From NCBI GenBank assembly GCA_014189435.1, contig CP050293.1:439001-503000 (forward strand): a DNA stretch of 64,000 bases, written 5' to 3'. This DNA comes from Mesorhizobium loti (lineage in GTDB: Bacteria > Pseudomonadota > Alphaproteobacteria > Rhizobiales > Rhizobiaceae). Below, piece by piece: positions 54,723 to 62,994 of the stretch. Position 1 is the first letter of the stretch. Each line of letters begins with the position of its first letter. A program made the position numbers and the translations under genes. A model generated the notes under the pieces. That model worked only from the letters and a program-made list of their open reading frames with translations, made no database searches and was not told the DNA's origin.

Positions 54723-55481
54723 ATGACAGCCGACGGATCATTCTCGAAGGCGATCGCAGCCGCGATCGCGTTCGTCGGCTTTGGCCTCACTGTCACGCTG
54801 GCCCACGCCAACTGGCTGGAACGGCCTTTTGCGGAACAACGGCAGCCGTCCAGCCTGCCGCGGCCGGCACACTGTGACGCAGCCACGGAGTGGACCCGGC
54901 AGACATTCAAGGCGTTTGCGAGCTGCCAGGCATCGATCTATGGGCTGGAGCCGATGCTGGCGCATGCTGTGATGGAGATCGAAAGCGGGTTCGATCCCGG
55001 CGTGCAGGGCGCCGATGGCGAAGTCGGCCTGATGCAGGTTATGCCGGCCACGGCCAGGATGCTCGGCTTTCGAGGCTCCCTTGACGATCTGAGCGCGCCA
55101 GCGACCAACATCGCGCTGGGGGTCAAATACCTTGCACAGGCCAACAGGCTCGCCGCGGGCGATCTGTGCACCACCGTCATGAAGTATCGCGCCGGGCACA
55201 ATGAAAGCCGGTTCTCGGCCCTTTCGGTCCGCTACTGCCAGCGTGCGCGGGCAATCCTGGCAAGGGAGGGGATTGAAGTGACCGGGCCGTTGCCGGTGGC
55301 GACATTCGGCTTTTCCGCATTCTCGCCAGGAGGAGAGGGTGGAGCCCCTGCCCATGGAAAAGGTGTGTGCGTGCGCCGCGTGTTCGTGCCTGGGCCGCGA
55401 TACATGAAATGCGCCGACTATCGAAGTGCTGGGCAAGCAAGGCAGATCAAGGCGCTCAGAGCCAGGCTTTTCGGAAGCTAA
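54723..55481 (+). CDS. Lytic transglycosylase-like protein
   Basis: About 252 residues. An N-terminal hydrophobic stretch (signal or anchor) is followed by an SLT domain with catalytic Glu in AHAVMEIESGF, then GEVGLMQVMPATARMLGF and NIALGVKYLAQ, and the GH23-type sequence CTTVMKYRAGHNESRFSAL. The C-terminal part beyond residue 190 is unlike SLT and has no recognised domain. Lytic transglycosylases cut peptidoglycan and are often needed to build trans-envelope systems. TTG 54714 is an alternative start. Confidence 0.88.
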   Translation: MTADGSFSKAIAAAIAFVGFGLTVTLAHANWLERPFAEQRQPSSLPRPAHCDAATEWTRQTFKAFASCQASIYGLEPMLAHAVMEIESGFDPGVQGADGEVGLMQVMPATARMLGFRGSLDDLSAPATNIALGVKYLAQANRLAAGDLCTTVMKYRAGHNESRFSALSVRYCQRARAILAREGIEVTGPLPVATFGFSAFSPGGEGGAPAHGKGVCVRRVFVPGPRYMKCADYRSAGQARQIKALRARLFGS

Positions 55482-55573
55482 AAGAACTGCAGACGGAACA
55501 GCAAGTCCGCCGTAACATGACTTGAAGATCAGACCGGAAAGAAATACCCGGCGACGTAGAGGGTGGAGCAATC

Positions 55574-56773
55574 ATGGAAGCTGGCCGACAGGTCCACTGT
55601 CCACGGACATGGGCAATCGCCTTGGCGCTCGCCGTGATCGTGTCGGGCTGCCAGTCGAAAGGCGGCGTTTCCGAAGTGCTCGATCCGGCGGCGGTTACCG
55701 TGCCTGCCGGGCAGAATGGCGCCGCTGCTGCCGGTCCCGTCCAGGCGACCCAGTCGCTGGGCACCGGTTCGACAAAAATCACGATGTTGCTGCCATTGTC
55801 CGCCGCCGGAACGGCGGGGGAAAACGGCAGGAAGATGCTGGATGCCGCCAAGCTGGCGATGACGGATATCGGCAATGGATTGCTGACGCTGACGGTAGAA
55901 GACACCAAGGGCGACAGCACACTGGCCAGCAAACTGGCGATAACGGCCATAACGACGGGGTCGAAGGTCGTGATCGGCCCGACCGAACTGCCGGCAGCCC
56001 AGCACATCGCCACGCTGTCTGGATCGAAGCGGCCACCGGTCCTGGCGCTTGCCGATAATTTCGCCGGCGGCGCCGGGGTTTATGCCGTGCTCCTTGGCGA
56101 AGCGGACAGCGCCGCCGCGGGCGCCGCGGGGCTGGCGGCGAAAGGCAGCAAGAAGTTCGTGTTGTTTGTCGCGGAAGGCCCAAACGCCGGCGCCATGGAG
56201 AAGCGGGTCGCCAACAGCCTCAGCATCTATGGCGCGACGCTCGCGGTCACTCTCCCGTATTCGGCCGGTGACGGTGGCGCGAAGGCGGTCGACGAAATGG
56301 GTTCACTCGTGGACAATCCCGACGCCGTCATCGTTGCCAGCGGCGATGGCAGCCCGTCGTCTATCCTCGCCGCCCTCAAAGCAAAAGGCATTCCTGGGAA
56401 GACAATCTCCGTGGTCGGAACGAACCGTTGGCTGGAACACCCCATGGATCCGCTGTTTGGGGGGGCATATATCGCCACCCTCGATCCCAGTGAAACCGGG
56501 CCGATCGCCGACCGCTTCAGGACGGCATACAACTATCCGGCCGACGTCAATGTGGCCTACGCCTATGATATGGTTGCGCTGACTGCAGGGATTGCCAGCG
56601 CGGTCGGGCCTGATGGCTTCAGCAAAAAGGTTCTCGAAAATCCAAACGGGTTTCGTGGGTCGACAGGTCTGTTCCGGTTTCGGGCTGACGGGTCCAGCGA
56701 ACGATCGATGCCGTTCTATCGGATTGAAAAAGGTGCGCTCAAGCTGGTTGCCAAATCGACGTCGGGTTTCTGA
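55574..56773 (+). CDS. Periplasmic-binding-protein-like lipoprotein
   Basis: A 399-residue protein with a lipobox IVSGC (Cys26), so a lipoprotein. The rest has a type I binding-protein fold (KITMLLPLSAAGTAGENGRK ... VVIGPTELPAAQHIATL ... ALADNFAGGAGVYAVLLGE), of the LivK/LpoA superfamily. No transporter genes accompany it. LpoA-like activator of peptidoglycan synthesis is one possibility, fitting the lytic transglycosylase nearby; a solute sensor is another. Confidence 0.82.
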   Translation: MEAGRQVHCPRTWAIALALAVIVSGCQSKGGVSEVLDPAAVTVPAGQNGAAAAGPVQATQSLGTGSTKITMLLPLSAAGTAGENGRKMLDAAKLAMTDIGNGLLTLTVEDTKGDSTLASKLAITAITTGSKVVIGPTELPAAQHIATLSGSKRPPVLALADNFAGGAGVYAVLLGEADSAAAGAAGLAAKGSKKFVLFVAEGPNAGAMEKRVANSLSIYGATLAVTLPYSAGDGGAKAVDEMGSLVDNPDAVIVASGDGSPSSILAALKAKGIPGKTISVVGTNRWLEHPMDPLFGGAYIATLDPSETGPIADRFRTAYNYPADVNVAYAYDMVALTAGIASAVGPDGFSKKVLENPNGFRGSTGLFRFRADGSSERSMPFYRIEKGALKLVAKSTSGF

Positions 56774-56806
56774 CCGGCGAGTAGCCTTGAGAAGCTGTTC
56801 GAGCTG

Positions 56807-57502
56807 ATGGGCAGGCCGGGCCGCAACCGCTTGGCGACCGGGCTCGGAAGCCTCCTGCTTCTGGCCGGGGTCCTGCTGATCGTTCAGGCAGGGGCTTTGC
56901 TTTCGGTCGATCGGCCTGTCCTTACCCCTTCGCCGGCTGTTGACGATACGAAGCCAATCCGGCCGGTTGCGAGCGCACAGCGCCTGGAACCGGCGCGCAA
57001 GGTTGCTCAAGACCTGATCGCTCCACCACGGCTTGATCCCGCGGAGATCGAACGGGCCGAGCCCCGTCCGCCACTCAGCGAGCTCGGTCTCGCCGTGCCC
57101 CCGAAAACGCCGATGCCCGGAGATTGGCGGGAGGTCTTGCTCTACCGCCCGATTGCCACATCGTCGGCGATGTTCGAATCCATGGGCCGGAAGGTGGTCA
57201 TCAGCGGGGTGCAAGGCATCGACCTCGACCGATCCTGCTCGTTTCACGATGTCACCTGGCCCTGCGGCCAGCGTGCACGCGCCGCTTTCAATTCGTGGTT
57301 AAGGGGACGTGCGCTGAAATGTTTCGTGCCGCCGGACGCCGAGCGTTTTGCGATCGCCGCGCCGTGCAGCCTGGGCAAGCAGGATGTCGGCGCCTGGCTT
57401 GCCTCCAACGGCTGGGCCATGGCGCTGCCGAGCGGCATCTACGGCAAGGCGGAGGCGACAGCCAGAAACGCGCAGATGGGCATATTCGGCCCCGCACAAT
57501 AG
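56807..57502 (+). CDS. Membrane-anchored protein with a nuclease-like (SNase) domain
   Basis: A 231-residue protein. One membrane span near the N-terminus (residues 11-30) is followed by a Pro-rich linker. The C-terminal 110 residues resemble a thermonuclease/SNase-like beta-barrel: VVISGVQGIDLDRSCSFHDV, WPCGQRARAAFNSWLRGRAL, DVGAWLASNGWAMAL and a final ARNAQMGIFG. The key arginine/acidic residues of active staphylococcal-type nuclease are not clearly all present, so catalysis is uncertain. It follows the lipoprotein gene by about 30 bases. Confidence 0.7.
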   Translation: MGRPGRNRLATGLGSLLLLAGVLLIVQAGALLSVDRPVLTPSPAVDDTKPIRPVASAQRLEPARKVAQDLIAPPRLDPAEIERAEPRPPLSELGLAVPPKTPMPGDWREVLLYRPIATSSAMFESMGRKVVISGVQGIDLDRSCSFHDVTWPCGQRARAAFNSWLRGRALKCFVPPDAERFAIAAPCSLGKQDVGAWLASNGWAMALPSGIYGKAEATARNAQMGIFGPAQ

Positions 57503-57621
57503 CCGGTCATTCAGCCCCTGATATTTTGTTTGTTAACCGTCAAGGGCGAAGCTTTCCCCAAAGCGCGCCGCTTGAATCCATTCAGCGGATTCAGGCGACG
57601 CGCTTTAGATCTTTGTTTTTT

Positions 57622-57670
57622 ATGCATGTCGTTTTCCCAAAACCGAGGGTCACTTTTGGGCGACATGCAT
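57622..57670. repeat. Intergenic stem-loop repeat, copy 3 (diverged)
   Basis: Outer arms ATGCATGTCG (57622-57631) and CGACATGCAT (57661-57670), 4-base bulge, inner arms CCCAAAA (57636-57642) and TTTTGGG (57654-57660), 11-base loop. The geometry equals that of copy 1 although the stem sequence differs. Confidence 0.7.
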
Positions 57671-57799
57671 TGGGAACAAGCCAGTTTCGTCCGCAGCCTT
57701 TCATGGGGTCATCGCGCAATCGATTAAATTGCGAGGTTCCTTGAAACTGAAATTGCAACACACCGGCCTTATACCAACCCGTCCACAGGAGATCGGCCA

Positions 57800-58552
57800 G
57801 TGACAAAGACTATGGCGACCACCACCGCCCAGGCATGGAGAGGCGTCGCTTGGCTGACCTTTCTGGGGACCATGGGAATCCTGGCCCTTTCCGTCGGCCT
57901 CAACTATCTGCTCCTGTTCTCCGAGGCGCTGACGCCATTTGGGCGCAGCATGGTCACGGCAATCCTGTTGCCTGTTGTCCTTGGTGTTCCGCTTTTTCTG
58001 TTCATTGGATTGAAGCAGATCGAGCTTCGTCGCTATCGCCGGGAACTCGACAAGTCGGCAACCTTCGACACTATGACCGGCTGCCTGAACGGAGCGGTCT
58101 TCACGTCGATGGTCGAAAAAAGAACGGCAAGGCCGTCGGCGCCGGGGCCGGGATCGGGCGCCTTCCTGGTCATCCATTCGGAACATCTGCGGTCCATCAA
58201 TTTGCGCTTTGGCCTTGAATGGGGCGACGAGGCCTTGCGGCTCGTAGCCTCAACCATAAAATCATCGGTGCGCGCGGAGGATCTGGTTGGACGCATCGGG
58301 ACTTCGATGTTCGGGGTTTTCCTCTCAGGGGCCACCGAAGCGGAAGCCAGGGAAATCGGCGAGCGTATCCGGGCGCGCATCGCGCAGGTCTATTTCGCTC
58401 CAAAAGGAACCGAAGATGCCCTGACCGTCAAGGTCGGCGGCGTAATGTTCGAAAACGAGGTGGAGTTCGCGGACATGTTCCGGTCAGCCGAGCAGCGCAT
58501 GGCCGGCATCCAGGACGGAGCCGCGTTTGAATTGACGCATCTCCACAGCTGA
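57800..58552 (+). CDS. Membrane protein with degenerate GGDEF domain
   Basis: A 250-residue protein starting at GTG 57800, with AGGAG 8 bases upstream. Two membrane spans (about residues 17-38 and 52-72) are followed by a GGDEF-type fold: DTMTGCLNGAVF, then HSEHLRSINLRFGLEWGDEA, and GRIGTSMFGVFLSG. At the signature position the canonical GGDEF is replaced by GTSMF (residues 167-171), so it is almost certainly not an active diguanylate cyclase. It may bind a ligand or a partner. It is convergent with the GMC gene, separated by a GC palindrome at 58562-58573. Confidence 0.85.
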   Translation: MTKTMATTTAQAWRGVAWLTFLGTMGILALSVGLNYLLLFSEALTPFGRSMVTAILLPVVLGVPLFLFIGLKQIELRRYRRELDKSATFDTMTGCLNGAVFTSMVEKRTARPSAPGPGSGAFLVIHSEHLRSINLRFGLEWGDEALRLVASTIKSSVRAEDLVGRIGTSMFGVFLSGATEAEAREIGERIRARIAQVYFAPKGTEDALTVKVGGVMFENEVEFADMFRSAEQRMAGIQDGAAFELTHLHS

Positions 58553-58575
58553 CAAGGGCCGGGCGCCGGCGCCGT

Positions 58576-60153
58576 TCAAACACCAGGGGAATTGTCAGAC
58601 GCAGCGGCCACTGTCGACGCGGCAACGCCGCAAGACGCTGCCCAGGTTTCCGCGATGGCGACGATTGCGGCGTTGATCGGTCCGCTCGGGATCGCCGGCA
58701 TCACCGAGGCGTCGACGACAAAGATGTTGTCAAAACCGTTCAGCCGCAGGTCAGGGTCGACGACGGCGTCGGCGTCACGACCCATCCGGCATGTGCCGGC
58801 CGGATGATGATGGGTGGAAGCCGCCCTGGCGATGAAGGCATCGAGTTCGTCGTCGGACTGAACCGCTGCACCCGGCAGGATCTCCGCATCGCGCCATTCG
58901 TCCAGAGCAGTATGATGGCCGACCATGCGCGCCCGCTTCAAGGCCATCCTGAAGACCGTGCGGTCGTGTTCGGTTTCGAGATAATGCGGATCGATGACCG
59001 GCGCATCGTTGCGGCCCGGCCCGCTTGGGGCGATGCGCCCGCGGCTTGTCGGATGGGTGACGCCGCACAGGATCGTGAAGGCGGAGCCATAGGGCGGGGC
59101 CTTCAGGCCCTCGGCCGCTGAGGGAGCGACGACGCAGGCGAGCACAATGTCGGGGCTTCCCGTGCAACGGGCAGGGTCGTCACCATGCAGGTACATCAGC
59201 GATTCGGAGTGCTGCAAGCGAGACGGTGGCACCGGCTTTTTCGTGCTGTAGACATTCCCAAGCGCCAGCAGATGGTCCTGCAGGTTGCGGCCGACGTCGC
59301 GTCGATCGGCAAGGCAGCGTATATCAGCCTGCTTCAGGGTATCCGGACAGCCAATGCCCGACCGCATGAGGATGAGCGGCGAGGACACGGCGCCGGCGCA
59401 AAGAACGATCCTGTCGGCGGAGAGCGTTCTGGTCTCACCCTCGCAGACCACGCTCACGCCCGTGACCTTGTGTCCGTCCAGCATGAGATGCTCGACCTCG
59501 TGGCCGGCGAGCAAGGTCAGGTTCGGCCGCGCCATAACCTGCGGCGGCAGATAGGCGTCGGCGACGCTCAGGCGCCTGCCGTCGCGTATGTTGAGCGAAT
59601 TGGGGCTGGTGCCGACCAGTTCGCCGCTGTTGTGGTCGCTCAGGGCGGGAGCCCCCATGGCCCGCCCGGCGGCGATATAAGCACGCACGACCGGACTGAC
59701 CTCGGCGTCCGGCAGATAGACATCCAGCGGGCCGCTCCTGCCGCGTGTCGGCCCATCGAAGGCGGTGAAGGCTTCGCTGCGGATGAAGCCTGGCAACAAT
59801 CCCCGATAGGACCAGCGCTCGCCGCCGGCTTGCGCCCAAGGTTCGAAATCATCGGGATGGCCGCGCACATAGGCCATTGCATGCAGGCAGCTCGAGCCGC
59901 CGACGATCTTGCCGCGTGGCCATTCATGGACGCGGTTGGCGGTGAAAGGCTGGGGCACCGTGCGGTAGCTCCAGTCGTAGGCGCGGCCCTGGAGCATCGT
60001 CCATTTCAGCGGGTCGGCAATATCGGGATCGGCCGGCATCGCCCCGGCCTCGATGAGGCCGACCTGGCATGACCGGTCTTCACTGAGCCGGCTGGCAACA
60101 ACCGAACCGGCGGATCCCGCGCCAATCACCAGCACGTCGAAATGACGTTTCAA
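58576..60153 (-). CDS. GMC family oxidoreductase, choline dehydrogenase-like
   Basis: About 525 residues. FAD-binding motif FDVLVIGAGSAGSVVASRLS at the N-terminus, GMC signature 1 in the region PRGKIVGGSSCLHAMAYVRG, and the C-terminal active-site histidine region [12 protein letters not shown] and [18 protein letters not shown]. It oxidises an alcohol with FAD. A TTG at 60153 with GGGGA upstream is the best start; 60177 is also open. It lies downstream of the GntR regulator in the same direction, and a second GMC protein is divergent at 61077. Confidence 0.9.
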   Translation of the reverse strand: MKRHFDVLVIGAGSAGSVVASRLSEDRSCQVGLIEAGAMPADPDIADPLKWTMLQGRAYDWSYRTVPQPFTANRVHEWPRGKIVGGSSCLHAMAYVRGHPDDFEPWAQAGGERWSYRGLLPGFIRSEAFTAFDGPTRGRSGPLDVYLPDAEVSPVVRAYIAAGRAMGAPALSDHNSGELVGTSPNSLNIRDGRRLSVADAYLPPQVMARPNLTLLAGHEVEHLMLDGHKVTGVSVVCEGETRTLSADRIVLCAGAVSSPLILMRSGIGCPDTLKQADIRCLADRRDVGRNLQDHLLALGNVYSTKKPVPPSRLQHSESLMYLHGDDPARCTGSPDIVLACVVAPSAAEGLKAPPYGSAFTILCGVTHPTSRGRIAPSGPGRNDAPVIDPHYLETEHDRTVFRMALKRARMVGHHTALDEWRDAEILPGAAVQSDDELDAFIARAASTHHHPAGTCRMGRDADAVVDPDLRLNGFDNIFVVDASVMPAIPSGPINAAIVAIAETWAASCGVAASTVAAASDNSPGV

Positions 60154-60195
60154 TTTGAAATTCCCCGCACAGCTCAATGTCAGAAGGTGATGCGA

Positions 60196-60912
60196 TCACG
60201 CGGCAAAGGCGCCGGCATTCGATCGTTCCATGATCTGTCTCTGCACGGACAAAAGATGCGCGCGCATTGCGGCCTCTGCCGCTTCGGGATCGCGCTGCGA
60301 GATCGCTTCGGCGATCAGCCGATGCTCACCGTCGCGCTGGGCGATCCGCTTGGGACAGGTGGGGGCCGCGGTGCGCGCTACCTTCACCCGCGCATCGACC
60401 CCGACCTGACGCAGCATCTTGTAGAATTCCGCGGCGAGATGGTTGCGGGCGGCGGCAACGATCGCGAGATGGAAGGCGAAGTCGACCTCACCCGACGGGG
60501 CATTGTCCGGCGTGGTTGCCGCGTCGAGGATCCGCGCCGTCTCGAAGGAGGAGGCGCGCAGCGACGCCAGCCGGGCAAGGCCCGGCTCCATGATCAGGCG
60601 CAACTCCAGAACCTCGATCGGATTGGTTACCCTGACCAGTTCCTCGCCATATCTTGGAAGGGCGGTCGGCGCCCGCCTAGCGCGCGCCGGTTTGAGGTCG
60701 CCTGAATGGCGCAGCGCTTCGAGCGCCTTGCGAAGCTGATGGCGCTTTACGCTCAGATGTTCAGCAAGATCGCGCTCGGACGGAAGCTTGCCGCCGCCCT
60801 GCTGCAATTGGCGGACCGCGGCAATGATGTCGTCGAGATCCGATGGTCCGACCTGCGGCTCGAATGCGCTCAAAACCAAATCTCCTGTCCGATCGGCAGA
60901 CCGCCGACTCAT
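60196..60912 (-). CDS. GntR family regulator, FCD type
   Basis: About 238 residues from ATG 60912 (a GTG at 60936 is the alternative). The winged helix-turn-helix is LPSERDLAEHLSVKRHQLRK with ALEALRHSGDLKP. The C-terminal all-helical FCD domain includes VTNPIEVLELRLIMEPGLAR, FHLAIVAAARNHLAAEFYKM and EAAMRAHLLSVQRQI with its metal-binding Asp/His pattern. It lies divergent from the second GMC gene; the shared promoter region carries several TCAACCA/TGGTTGA boxes. It probably controls both GMC genes and the dioxygenase gene. Confidence 0.88.
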   Translation of the reverse strand: MSRRSADRTGDLVLSAFEPQVGPSDLDDIIAAVRQLQQGGGKLPSERDLAEHLSVKRHQLRKALEALRHSGDLKPARARRAPTALPRYGEELVRVTNPIEVLELRLIMEPGLARLASLRASSFETARILDAATTPDNAPSGEVDFAFHLAIVAAARNHLAAEFYKMLRQVGVDARVKVARTAAPTCPKRIAQRDGEHRLIAEAISQRDPEAAEAAMRAHLLSVQRQIMERSNAGAFAA

Positions 60913-60955
60913 CGTCCTGACATCATATTCTGACACGAAACCTGATGGACGGCAC

Positions 60956-61021
60956 TCAACCAATTCAACCAATCTACAACTGTACGCAATGGTTGACAAC
61001 ACCAGTTGCGCGATGGTTGAC
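60956..61021. promoter_or_regulatory. Cluster of TCAACCA/TGGTTGA boxes
   Basis: A tandem pair TCAACCAAT-TCAACCAAT at 60956-60973 and two copies of ATGGTTGAC at 60989-60997 and 61013-61021, in inverted orientation to the first. They lie in the divergent region between the GntR and GMC genes. Confidence 0.6.
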
Positions 61022-61076
61022 TGCCTTCGTCGACGGTTGCCATCGCGGCGGGCCGTCTTTCTCCCGAGGATCACGC

Positions 61077-62705
61077 ATGCCGGCTGGCGAAACCTTTGAC
61101 TACGTCATTGTCGGTGCGGGATCGGCCGGCTGCGTACTGGCGAACCGGCTGAGCGAAGACCCCGCGGTGTCGGTGCTTCTGCTGGAGGCGGGGGATTGGG
61201 ACCGCGATCCGATGATCCACATCCCGCTTGGCTGGGGCAAGATACTGACCGAGCGCCGCCACGACTGGATGTATTTCTGCGAGCCCGAGGCCAATGTCGG
61301 CGGGCGCAAGGTCGAATGCGCGCGCGGCAAGGTCATCGGCGGCTCTTCCTCCACCAACGCAATGGCCTATGTGCGCGGCAATCGCGGCGATTACGATCGC
61401 TGGGCGGCAAGCGGCCTGACGGACTGGTCGTTCGACAAGGTGCTGCCCTACTTCAAGAAGCAGGAGCGCTGGGAGGCGGGCGAAAGCCGGTATCGTGGCG
61501 GCAGTGGGCCGCTGAACACCCAGTTCTGCCGCTACAAGGACGAACTGATCGATGCCTTCGCCACGGCCAGCCGCGATGCCGGATACCCGCAGACCGACGA
61601 TTACAACGGCGCCATCCAGGAAGGCTTCGGCCGCCTGCAGATGACAATTGCCAACGGCCGGCGCTGCTCGACCGCGACCGCCTATCTGCGGCCCGCCATG
61701 CGCCGCGGCAACGTCAAGGTGCTGACCGGCGCGATGGCGACGAAGATCCTGCTGAAGGATGGGCGTGCAACGGGCATTGCCTATACCAGAGGCGGGGCGA
61801 GCCACGAAGTTCTGGCGCGGCGCGAAGTTCTGCTTGCCGGCGGCGTCATCAACACGCCGCAGCTGATGATGCTGTCGGGTATCGGCGATAGCGGCGAATT
61901 GGCGGCGCATGGCATCGAGACGAAGGTCGACCGTGCGCAGGTCGGCAAGAATTTGCAGGACCATGTTTCGGTCATCGTAATGTATCGACGCAAACAGCCG
62001 GGACCGTTTCTCAAGATGATGCGGGCCGATCGTATCGGGCTGGATTTCGTCAAGACCTATCTCACCGGAAAGGGCTTTTCGGGAGATGTGCCTGGCGGCG
62101 TCGTGGCATTCCTGAAAAGCGACGCAAGCCGGCCGTTGCCGGACGTGCAGCTGCTTTTCACCGCCGCACCGCTTGGGGCATGGCCTTACATGTCGCCGTT
62201 CAAGGCGCCGTTCGCCGACGGCTTTGCGACCCGTATCGTTGCCGTGCAGCCGGAGAGCCGTGGCAGCGTCAAGCTGGCGTCGAGCGATCCGGTCGCCGCT
62301 CCGTTGATCCATCAGAACTTCCTGTCCTCGCAGCGCGACTGGCAGTCGCTTCGCGCCGGCTTTCGTGTTGCGCGCACCCTTGCCAGCCAGCCTTCCATGG
62401 CCCCGTTCGTTGGCGCGGAATTCTTCCCCGGCCCGAAATGCGAGAGCGACGAAGAGATCGACGAGCATATCCGCAAGACGTCGATCACCGTGCATCATCC
62501 GGCCGGCACGTGCCGTATGGGTGTCGATGCGGAGTCGGTGGTCGATCCGGAATTGCGGGTGCGCGGCGTTGCCGGACTTCGTGTCGTGGACGCCTCCGTG
62601 ATGCCGGATCTTGTCTGCGGCAACATCAATGCGGCGGTCATCATGATCGCCGAAAAGGCCGCGGATCTGATCCGCAGCCGCGCTCAACAGAGCGTGGCGG
62701 CCTGA
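61077..62705 (+). CDS. GMC family oxidoreductase, choline dehydrogenase-like
   Basis: About 542 residues. FAD motif [23 protein letters not shown] signature [20 protein letters not shown], and C-terminal [20 protein letters not shown] and [19 protein letters not shown] with the catalytic His/Asn. GAGGA precedes the ATG at 61077; earlier in-frame codons are not coding-like and overlap the box cluster. It resembles BetA but has no betaine genes around it, so the substrate is another alcohol. It precedes a gentisate dioxygenase-like gene in the same direction. Confidence 0.93.
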   Translation: MPAGETFDYVIVGAGSAGCVLANRLSEDPAVSVLLLEAGDWDRDPMIHIPLGWGKILTERRHDWMYFCEPEANVGGRKVECARGKVIGGSSSTNAMAYVRGNRGDYDRWAASGLTDWSFDKVLPYFKKQERWEAGESRYRGGSGPLNTQFCRYKDELIDAFATASRDAGYPQTDDYNGAIQEGFGRLQMTIANGRRCSTATAYLRPAMRRGNVKVLTGAMATKILLKDGRATGIAYTRGGASHEVLARREVLLAGGVINTPQLMMLSGIGDSGELAAHGIETKVDRAQVGKNLQDHVSVIVMYRRKQPGPFLKMMRADRIGLDFVKTYLTGKGFSGDVPGGVVAFLKSDASRPLPDVQLLFTAAPLGAWPYMSPFKAPFADGFATRIVAVQPESRGSVKLASSDPVAAPLIHQNFLSSQRDWQSLRAGFRVARTLASQPSMAPFVGAEFFPGPKCESDEEIDEHIRKTSITVHHPAGTCRMGVDAESVVDPELRVRGVAGLRVVDASVMPDLVCGNINAAVIMIAEKAADLIRSRAQQSVAA

Positions 62706-62994
62706 TAGCGACCGCCGGAGTGCAACCAAAATCTTTTGGTTGAGATAAGAATCTGTGTTGGTTGGATTGCCGTGTGAGCCTGCGCGGCCGTGACGGATGG
62801 ACTTCATTGCGCTTTCATGAGTGTATTTGGCACCAATTTTGGCCATTTCTGCCTATTTTCAGGCATTTACCTGCCGAAAACGCATCTCAACCAAAAACTT
62901 ATAAATTTCGCAATTTGGGGATTGTCGAGCAAAACCAATGCGAATACGGTTGAGTTGGTTAGAAGCATTTTCTTCGTGACGAGAGGTGTCCGAT
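62706..62994 (+). promoter_or_regulatory. Promoter region of the dioxygenase gene with TTGGTTGA-type boxes
   Basis: Contains the perfect inverted repeat CAACCAAAA-TC-TTTTGGTTG (62723-62742), TTGGTTGGA (62758-62766), TCAACCA (62887-62893), GGTTGA (62948-62953) and TTGGTTA (62955-62961). The same element occurs in the GntR/GMC divergent region. The rest of the 289 bases is AT-rich without a gene. Confidence 0.55.

Noticed and set aside
62723..62742. Inverted repeat read as a terminator of the GMC gene
   Set aside because: Only a 2-base loop and no T tract after it; its sequence matches the regulator boxes elsewhere, so an operator is more likely.
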